Source: Trebonia sp. (GTDB lineage: Bacteria; Actinomycetota; Actinomycetes; Streptosporangiales; Streptosporangiaceae). From it: 5,199 nt of DNA. A model generated the notes under the pieces. The model saw only the letters and a list, made by a program, of their open reading frames with translations. It did not search any database and was not told the origin of the DNA. The position numbers were made by a program, and so were the translations under genes. Location of the stretch: contig JASHPP010000613.1 in NCBI GenBank assembly GCA_030038035.1, forward strand, positions 1-5,199. The letters run 5' to 3'. Shown in pieces: positions 1-3,987 of the stretch (position 1 is the first letter of the stretch; every line of letters begins with the position of its first letter).

Positions 1-159
1 GTCGAAGGGCGGCTGGCGATCGGCGACGCTCGCGCGGCGGCGGCCGTCGAACAGTTCCGCCATCAGCCAGCCGAGCGCGAACACGGACCCCACGGCGGGC
101 GGCACAGGGATTGCCACCTGCACGGGCGGGACCTGACCGTTCTCCGAATTCGTCGACAT
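1..159 (-). CDS. Hypothetical actinobacterial protein, N-terminal fragment (C-terminus beyond left edge)
   Basis: The reverse strand from the ATG at 159-157 stays open to the left edge and gives 53 residues beginning MSTNSENGQVPPVQVAIPVP. A GGAG at 171-168 lies 8 bases before the ATG, which is good ribosome-binding-site spacing and fixes this start. After a polar, proline-rich first 22 residues comes a short hydrophobic/amphipathic stretch (FALGWLMAELFDGRRR, about residues 28-43). I recall the pattern LGWLMAELFD near the N-terminus of a family of uncharacterised actinobacterial proteins; that match is from memory, not from a search. There is no signal peptide and no full transmembrane helix in the visible part, so a cytoplasmic protein is likely. 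It is transcribed in the same direction as the oxidoreductase upstream, with a 151-base gap and a possible terminator between, so probably from its own promoter. No function can be assigned. Confidence 0.75.
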   Translation of the reverse strand, partial: MSTNSENGQVPPVQVAIPVPPAVGSVFALGWLMAELFDGRRRASVADRQPPFD

Positions 160-164
160 GAATG

Positions 165-171
165 CTTCTCC
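165..171 (-). promoter_or_regulatory. Ribosome binding site of the left-edge hypothetical gene
   Basis: The reverse strand reads GGAGAAG here. Its GGAG core ends 8 bases before the ATG at 159. It is the only purine-rich Shine-Dalgarno match near that ATG and is what supports the start. Confidence 0.65.
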
Positions 172-197
172 ACGCTCGGCGGCCGCATATCGGGCGC

Positions 198-245
198 TTG
201 CTTCGTCAATCACGACGCTATATAGACAATTACCGACAAATACCC
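198..245. promoter_or_regulatory. AT-rich promoter-like island
   Basis: This is the most AT-rich stretch in the window. On the plus strand TTGCTT (198-203) is followed after exactly 17 bases by TATAGA (221-226), a good sigma-70-type match, yet no convincing plus-strand gene follows. On the minus strand the same TATATA core (219-224) lies about 60 bases before the ATG of the left-edge gene, but I find no well-spaced -35 for it. The island probably carries the promoter of the left-edge gene; the better-looking elements, however, point the other way. Inference from motif and spacing only. Confidence 0.35.
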
Positions 246-273
246 CCCGGCGGATTGCCCCGATTTTGGCAGC

Positions 274-300
274 CCCGCCGTCCGGTGTCAACGCGGCGGG
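274..300 (-). terminator. GC-rich hairpin after the oxidoreductase gene, possible terminator
   Basis: CCCGCCG (274-280) and CGGCGGG (294-300) form a perfect 7-bp stem with a 13-base loop. It begins 11 bases past the TAG of the oxidoreductase, where a terminator is expected. The minus-strand transcript has no U tract after the stem (GGCUGCC follows). U-less hairpins are common at actinobacterial gene ends, but this makes the call tentative. Confidence 0.4.
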
Positions 301-310
301 AGTATGTCGG

Positions 311-1330
311 CTAGCGCCAGCCGAGGGCGGGGGCGACGTGGGTAAGGACCGACTCGATCACGTGGGCGTTGTATTCGACGCCTAGCTGGTTCGGGACCGT
401 GAGCAGCAGGGTGTCGGCGGCGGCGATCGCCTCGTCCTCCCTGAGCTGCTCGATCAGCTTGTCCGGCTCGGCGGCGTAGGTGCGGCCGAAGATCGCCTGG
501 TGCTCGTTGCCGATGAAGCCGACCTGATCCTCGTCCTGATTGCGGTCGCCGAAGTACGTCCAGTCCTGCTTGTCCGTCAGCGCGAAGATCGAGCGGCTCA
601 CCGAGACGCGGGGCTCGCGCTGGTGGCCCGCTTCCTTCCACGCGTCGCGGAAGACCTGGATCTGCCTGGCCTGCTGGACGTGGAACGGCTCGTCCGACTC
701 GTAATCCTTGAGCGTGGAGGACTGCAGGTTCATGCCGAGCTCGGCGGCCCACTGCGCCGTGGCGTTGGATCCGGCGCCCCACCAGATCCGGTCGGCCAGG
801 CCCGGCGACTGGGGCTGGATGGCCAGCCCGCCGCTGATGCCGCTTCGCCCTGGGTCGGTCCGCGCGACGGCGGCGCCCTTGATCGCGGCAAGGAAGATCT
901 GCGTCTTGCGCCGCGCGTTGTCCGCGGCGGTCTCCCCCTCCGCGGGCACGTACCCGAACGACTCCGCCCCGCGCAGCGCGATCTCAGGCGACCCCCGGCT
1001 GACCCCGAGCTGCAGGCGCCCGCCGCTGATAAGGTCGGCTGCCGCGGCTTCCTCGGCCATATACAGCGGATTCTCATACCGCATGTCGATGACCGCGGTG
1101 CCGATCTCGATCCTGCTCGTCCGCGCCGCGATGGCCGACAGCAGCGGGAACGGCGAGGCGAGCTGCCGCTCCCAGTGGTGGACCCGCACGAACGCGCCGT
1201 CGATGCCGATCTCTTCTGCGGCCTGCGCCAGCTCGATCGTCTGCAGCAGCGAGTCAGCGGCGCTGCGCGTGCGCGACCCCGGCATGTCCCGCCAGTGCCC
1301 GAAGCTGAGGAAGCCGATCTTCTTTTTCAC
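311..1330 (-). CDS. LLM-class flavin-dependent oxidoreductase (luciferase-like monooxygenase fold)
   Basis: A 339-residue protein with the bacterial luciferase-like TIM-barrel fold, expected to be a cytoplasmic FMN- or F420-dependent oxidoreductase. The substrate is unknown. Visible family features: first strand KKIGFLSFGHW (residues 2-13); VRVHHWERQLASPFPLLSAI (48-67); the core block TSRIEIGTAVIDMRYENP (71-88); MAEEAAAADLISGGRLQLGVSRGS (91-114), the cofactor-side region of LLM proteins; IWWGAGSNATAQWAAELGMN (182-201); a conserved tail TLLLTVPNQLGVEYNAHVIE and HVAPALGWR. The length is normal for the family and no segment is missing. I chose the GTG at 1330 because KKIGFLSFGHW is the usual N-terminus. 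The frame runs open for 44 more codons upstream, but these encode Gly/Ala-rich sequence unlike the family. No Shine-Dalgarno sequence precedes this GTG, which is odd (see the mini-ORF entry). It follows the methyltransferase after 152 bases. Confidence 0.93.
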   Translation of the reverse strand: MKKKIGFLSFGHWRDMPGSRTRSAADSLLQTIELAQAAEEIGIDGAFVRVHHWERQLASPFPLLSAIAARTSRIEIGTAVIDMRYENPLYMAEEAAAADLISGGRLQLGVSRGSPEIALRGAESFGYVPAEGETAADNARRKTQIFLAAIKGAAVARTDPGRSGISGGLAIQPQSPGLADRIWWGAGSNATAQWAAELGMNLQSSTLKDYESDEPFHVQQARQIQVFRDAWKEAGHQREPRVSVSRSIFALTDKQDWTYFGDRNQDEDQVGFIGNEHQAIFGRTYAAEPDKLIEQLREDEAIAAADTLLLTVPNQLGVEYNAHVIESVLTHVAPALGWR

Positions 1331-1337
1331 GTCTGCG

Positions 1338-1373
1338 TCAGCGCCCGCGCCACGGCCCAGATTCCCGAGGCAC
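1338..1373 (-). CDS. Possible 11-codon upstream mini-ORF before the oxidoreductase
   Basis: On the reverse strand a GTG at 1373-1371 opens an 11-codon ORF (GTG, then PRESGPWRGR) ending in TGA at 1340-1338, 7 bases before the oxidoreductase GTG. An AGGA (1385-1382) stands 8 bases before the mini-ORF start. The oxidoreductase itself has no Shine-Dalgarno site, so reinitiation after this ORF could explain its translation. The peptide has no run of one amino acid that would suggest classical attenuation. So short an ORF can arise by chance, hence the low confidence. Confidence 0.2.
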   Translation of the reverse strand: MPRESGPWRGR

Positions 1374-1391
1374 CGGAAACGTCCTGCTATG

Positions 1392-1399
1392 TCACCTCC
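1392..1399 (-). promoter_or_regulatory. Orphan strong Shine-Dalgarno-like sequence GGAGGTGA
   Basis: The reverse strand reads GGAGGTGA, an 8-base perfect complement of the 16S rRNA 3' tail. No ATG, GTG or TTG lies at useful spacing: the nearest is the mini-ORF GTG, 18 bases further on. It may be a remnant of an older start site, or a chance result of the G-rich leader. Confidence 0.25.
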
Positions 1400-1482
1400 C
1401 GCCCCCGCCCCACCGGCCACTGCCGCCCCCTCCCGGCCAGCCAGCACGGCCGCCTGGGGCACGCAAGTTCCCCGGCCCCGAT

Positions 1483-2349
1483 TTACGGCGTGCGCCGTGC
1501 CGTGACCAGAGCAGCGACCGTGCTGGCGCGAATCGGTCGCCCGAGTCGTTGATAAATGGCCTCGTGTTCACGCTCGAGGGCTTGCCGTTGGTCCGGCGAA
1601 AGCCGGGCGAAATGCGACATCGTACGAACGACAGCAGTGAGCTCGTCAGGAGTGTGCTCGATCAGCTTTGGCACGACTGCCACCTGAACATCGCCGAACA
1701 AGCGGGCGGCATAATCTTGCGCTATGTCGTAGCTGCCGAGCCAGGCCCACGCCGCTGAGACGTTGCCACGGCGTTGCTCCACCCCGGCGAGCGTGGCATC
1801 GATGTCCCTGTAGGCCGGCCAATTAGCGGCGATCTCAGGAGCGACCCTTTTCAGGGCAGACAGCACTGCTTCCTGATCTGGCTTGGTACTCGGCTCCTCG
1901 ACTCCGCAGTACTGCACCAGAGCGAGCGTTCCGCCGGGCACAAGCACGTCGGCGGCCTTCTGCCAGCCAACCTTGGGGTCAATCCAGTGAAACGCGGACG
2001 CGGCGAACACGGCCTTGAACCGCTCGCGGGGAAGCAGCGCATCCTCAAACTGAGCGTTCACGAACTCCAGCGCTCCGGCGCCTTCCAGGTTCTGCCTGGC
2101 TAGCGCAATCAGGCTCTTGCCGGGTTCGACTGCCGTGACGTGCAGGCCCCGGGCGAGAAGACCGCGGGTCAGCTGGCCGCTCCCGCACCCGACCTCAAGC
2201 ACCTGGTCACCGCTCCCGATCCCCGCGATCTGGCAGGCGTGGTCGAGGAGTTCGCCGGGATAAGCCGGACGGTGGCGGTCATAGTCAGCCGCAATCTCAT
2301 CGAAAACCCTGCCGTAACCACGCGCGGTGGATTCTGGCCGCCCCGCCAT
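1483..2349 (-). CDS. Class I SAM-dependent methyltransferase (Methyltransf_11-like)
   Basis: A 288-residue cytoplasmic protein with a Rossmann-type methyltransferase domain in its N-terminal half. Visible parts: FDEIAADYDRHRPAYPGELL (residues 16-35), the usual lead-in of this family; motif I VLEVGCGSGQLT (50-61), the SAM-binding glycine loop; VTAVEPG (71-77), whose Glu75 sits where the acidic residue that binds the SAM ribose is expected; FAASAFHWIDP (115-125), the post-motif-II region; and VLVPGGTLAL (135-144), motif III. The C-terminal half is helical and probably shapes the acceptor pocket; it gives no clue to the substrate, which could be a small molecule. The start is the ATG at 2349-2347 because GGAGG (2361-2357) lies 7 bases before it. 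In-frame upstream starts (ATG at 2367, GTG at 2424) would add residues the family lacks. It is separated from the NERD gene by 145 bases. Confidence 0.92.
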   Translation of the reverse strand: MAGRPESTARGYGRVFDEIAADYDRHRPAYPGELLDHACQIAGIGSGDQVLEVGCGSGQLTRGLLARGLHVTAVEPGKSLIALARQNLEGAGALEFVNAQFEDALLPRERFKAVFAASAFHWIDPKVGWQKAADVLVPGGTLALVQYCGVEEPSTKPDQEAVLSALKRVAPEIAANWPAYRDIDATLAGVEQRRGNVSAAWAWLGSYDIAQDYAARLFGDVQVAVVPKLIEHTPDELTAVVRTMSHFARLSPDQRQALEREHEAIYQRLGRPIRASTVAALVTARRTP

Positions 2350-2356
2350 CCATTGG

Positions 2357-2361
2357 CCTCC
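2357..2361 (-). promoter_or_regulatory. Ribosome binding site deciding the methyltransferase start
   Basis: GGAGG on the reverse strand ends 7 bases before the ATG at 2349. An in-frame ATG at 2367 lies upstream of this site and the GTG at 2424 further still, so the site favours the shorter 288-residue product. Confidence 0.7.
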
Positions 2362-2494
2362 GCTCATGCTCGTCACCGTGACCGGCCCGGCGTCACCGAC
2401 CAGCTCGCCGCCGCGAGGCCGCACCAGCCCAGACCGTATCAGGAGTGAGCAGCCTTACCGGCGGTCGAACTCAACTGGAGTCGGGCGCGCCTGC

Positions 2495-3316
2495 TCAGCG
2501 CGGTGGCCGGCGGCGATTGTGGAAGCGGTGGTCTTGCTCGATCAGGCGCGCGAGCTGGGAACGGCGGCTGCCCTGGAGATCGACCTGGGACTCGCGCACC
2601 AGGTCAACGATGTACTGCGACGAGGTCGCCACCTTGACGGTCAGGTTCTTATGGCCGCCAACCCGCGACCGCGGATGGTTGAGTATCACCACCCTGGTTA
2701 TCGACACCGGCTGCCCCCGGCTTTCCAGGAACCTTTCGAGCTCGTCGGCTGGCTGGTTGAGCTGCGCGCTCGGCGAACGCCCCGTGCGGTCGGCAATGCG
2801 GCCCTGCTCGACCCGGTTGCCCCAGCGATCGAATTTCTCGAAGCGCCAGTCGTCGCCGCTGACATAGACCGTGGCGTTGTGGTACTTGACTTCGATGGCG
2901 AACAGCCCGCGCGGGCCAAGCAGCAGGTGGTCGATCTCGCCGCGGCTGTTGCGATAGCCGCGGAAGAGCACCCATTCGTCGCCAAGGACATGGCCGAGTT
3001 CGGTCGCTATCCGCCGTTCGCCTGCCATTCCGGCCGCGATGGACTCCTCCCGGGCGGTCGGTGCGCTGACCGAGGCCGAGGGCCGCGGAAGCCTTCGCTG
3101 CTCGGCCCAGACGGCGACGATGCCGCGGATCCAGCCGAACCACCGGTGCCGGGCGCGCGCCTCATCGCGTCGCGCCCGCGCCTGGTCGAGCCGCGCCTTG
3201 TGCTGTGCCAGCGCGGTCGCGTACTGCTCGTGGACACGCCCGTCGTCCGCCCGGCGCTGCCGCTGAATATCCCTGAGCATCCCGCCCGGGTGATCTGACA
3301 GCTCGATTAACCGCAT
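2495..3316 (-). CDS. NERD (nuclease-related domain) protein with N-terminal coiled coil
   Basis: A 273-residue protein. Residues 13-60 are rich in Arg, Ala, Glu and Gln and should form a coiled coil. WFGWIRGIVAVW (59-70) is a short hydrophobic/aromatic patch. The NERD domain spans about residues 95-215: AGMAGERRIATEL with Glu100; GEIDHLLLGPRGLFAIEVK (126-144) with the PD-(D/E)xK-type residues Asp129, Glu142 and Lys144; VYVSGDDWRF (150-159); and the conserved PSAQLNQPADELERFL (182-197). All expected catalytic residues are present, so it is probably an active DNA-processing or degrading enzyme, though the NERD role is inferred from fold similarity. It is not fused to a helicase or kinase as some NERD proteins are. 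The tail (HNRRRPPR) is basic. The chosen start ATG 3316-3314 gives MRLIELSDHPGG, a beginning I recall for actinobacterial relatives, with AGGGG 8 bases upstream. A TTG at 3367 is possible but adds an Arg-rich, less family-like leader. Confidence 0.88.
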   Translation of the reverse strand: MRLIELSDHPGGMLRDIQRQRRADDGRVHEQYATALAQHKARLDQARARRDEARARHRWFGWIRGIVAVWAEQRRLPRPSASVSAPTAREESIAAGMAGERRIATELGHVLGDEWVLFRGYRNSRGEIDHLLLGPRGLFAIEVKYHNATVYVSGDDWRFEKFDRWGNRVEQGRIADRTGRSPSAQLNQPADELERFLESRGQPVSITRVVILNHPRSRVGGHKNLTVKVATSSQYIVDLVRESQVDLQGSRRSQLARLIEQDHRFHNRRRPPR

Positions 3317-3356
3317 ACCGCCAACCCCTGAGTGCCGCCGTCGCCGCCGCCGGCTG

Positions 3357-3391
3357 GTCTGTGCCAACAGGAAAACTCGTCTGTGCCAACA
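3357..3391. repeat. 13-bp direct repeat, two copies with 22-bp period; possible IS end remnant or operator
   Basis: GTCTGTGCCAACA occurs at 3357-3369 and again at 3379-3391, identical in all 13 bases, with a 9-base spacer. The repeats lie 41-75 bases before the NERD ATG. Read on the minus strand each copy begins TGTTGGCACAGAC. Tandem subterminal repeats starting with TG are a known feature of IS21-family element ends, so this may be the trace of such an element. No transposase gene or second end is in the window. A pair of regulator-binding sites on one face of the helix is the other reading. Confidence 0.5.
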
Positions 3392-3459
3392 AGAGAACGA
3401 GCAACCGTCATTTCAGCGTGCCACCGCGGCGGATGGCGGTCACGGCCGGCGACCGAGTG

Positions 3460-3488
3460 CTGGCGCGCGGCGGGCCGTCTCGTATCGT
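3460..3488 (+). promoter_or_regulatory. Weak candidate promoter of the small plus-strand genes
   Basis: TATCGT (3483-3488) fits the TAnnnT pattern of a -10 box and CTGGCG (3460-3465) stands 17 bases upstream as a poor -35. Transcription would begin near 3495, placing the 32-bp palindrome just after the start site. The call rests on position as much as on motif quality. Confidence 0.25.
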
Positions 3489-3502
3489 GTAGGTAAGCCT
3501 TC

Positions 3503-3534
3503 CGCCTGGGCGCATCGGCCGATGCGCCCAGGCG
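3503..3534. repeat. Perfect 32-bp palindrome in the divergent intergenic region
   Basis: The 16-base left arm CGCCTGGGCGCATCGG (3503-3518) is followed without a spacer by its exact reverse complement (3519-3534). As RNA it would fold into a very stable hairpin of about 14 bp with a minimal loop; as DNA it is a symmetric site for a dimeric regulator. It ends 20 bases before the AAGGAG at 3555-3560. There is no T run after it on either strand, which argues against a simple intrinsic terminator. It might control the plus-strand small genes as an operator, attenuator or mRNA-stabilising structure. Confidence 0.8.
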
Positions 3535-3554
3535 ACCCCCGCCGGTAGCCCCTC

Positions 3555-3560
3555 AAGGAG
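3555..3560 (+). promoter_or_regulatory. Ribosome binding site AAGGAG before the 17-codon ORF
   Basis: AAGGAG ends 4 bases before the ATG at 3565, slightly short but usable spacing. It is the only clear Shine-Dalgarno site upstream of the 121-residue gene, and it belongs to the tiny ORF rather than to that gene's GTG 54 bases further on. Confidence 0.5.
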
Positions 3561-3564
3561 ATTG

Positions 3565-3618
3565 ATGCCCGAGCAGGTGCCAGTTCCGCGCGAATTCAGC
3601 ATCGGGGCGGACACGTGA
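3565..3618 (+). CDS. Possible 17-residue leader ORF translationally coupled to the next gene
   Basis: ATG at 3565 opens the ORF MPEQVPVPREFSIGADT, ending in TGA at 3616-3618. AAGGAG stands 4 bases upstream. The stop overlaps the next gene's start in the four bases GTGA (3615-3618), the classic arrangement for translational coupling in actinomycetes. The next gene has only weak G-rich sequence before its GTG, so ribosomes ending here could supply it. The peptide is polar, with no signal sequence and no run of one residue. It may be a small protein, a coupling leader only, or chance. The combined Shine-Dalgarno site and exact overlap favour it being translated. Confidence 0.45.
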   Translation: MPEQVPVPREFSIGADT

Positions 3619-3980
3619 CCGAGCTGGCAAGCACGATGACCCCGGCCGAGCTCGCCAGCCAGGCGGCGCGCGCGATCCGCGCGCTGAACGAGCTGACGCA
3701 CGGCGGGGGCGAACTCACCGGCCCCGGCGACGTGCGCGACATCGTCGCGAGCCTTGAGCTGGTCGGCCAGGGGCTGCCCCAGCTATGCGAGCAGCTCGCC
3801 AGGTTCCTCGTCATCAAGCACGAGGACGGGCAGCTCGCGCACGACTGCGGACTGGATCCGGACGATTCGGTGACCGACGTGATCGAGGCCCTCGCCGCGG
3901 CGGGCCAGGCGGCGGACATGATGACCGCCGCGCTGAGCGAGGCCCGCGGCGCGTCCGCCACGCTGATCCCGTCGCGCTAG
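3615..3980 (+). CDS. Small helical actinobacterial protein of unknown function (121 aa)
   Basis: A 121-residue protein from the GTG at 3615. It has no signal peptide or membrane segment and is predicted nearly all helical: helix about 9-28 (TPAELASQAARAIRALNELT), a Gly-rich turn GGGELTGPGDV, helices about 38-67 (VRDIVASLELVGQGLPQLCEQLARFLVI) and a final helix about 83-112. The acidic loop HEDGQLAHDCGLDPDDS links the last two. It resembles, from memory, a widespread actinomycete family with the pattern AELASQAAxAIRALN, GPGDVxxxxxxL, LPQLxxQLxxxL; I recall members near regulators and on integrative elements, but no function is established. The start overlaps the TGA of the upstream 17-codon ORF. 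A second possible start is the ATG at 3636, without a Shine-Dalgarno site. The gene runs against the lipoprotein gene with only 7 bases between the stop codons. Confidence 0.8.
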   Translation: MTELASTMTPAELASQAARAIRALNELTHGGGELTGPGDVRDIVASLELVGQGLPQLCEQLARFLVIKHEDGQLAHDCGLDPDDSVTDVIEALAAAGQAADMMTAALSEARGASATLIPSR

Positions 3981-3987
3981 GGATTTC

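Noticed and set aside
158..385. 75-codon plus-strand open frame at the left
   Set aside because: It has no ribosome binding site, spans an intergenic region and the oxidoreductase tail, and its start overlaps the minus-strand ATG of the left gene.
1485..1498. ACGGCG-TG-CGCCGT inverted repeat at the methyltransferase stop
   Set aside because: The loop is only 2 bases and the repeat lies within the last codons; no U tract follows, so it is not a credible terminator.
500..1552. Long plus-strand open frames (500-1552 and 708-1505) opposite the oxidoreductase
   Set aside because: They are mirror frames of a highly conserved GC-rich gene, with Arg/Pro/Ala-rich translations resembling no family.
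2446..2497. TGAGCAG/CTGCTCA inverted repeat after the NERD stop codon
   Set aside because: Only 7 bp with a 38-base loop; too weak to call a terminator or operator.
2327..3298. 323-codon plus-strand open frame opposite the NERD gene
   Set aside because: The opposite strand has clear NERD motifs; this frame has no recognisable domain and no ribosome binding site.
3357..3391. Minus-strand TTGGCAC read as sigma-54 -24 elements
   Set aside because: The matching -12 GC element is absent at the required spacing, and actinobacteria generally lack sigma-54.
3408..3701. 97-codon minus-strand open frame through the palindrome region
   Set aside because: Its start lies inside the 121-residue plus-strand gene, it lacks a good ribosome binding site and its translation is low-complexity; most likely chance.
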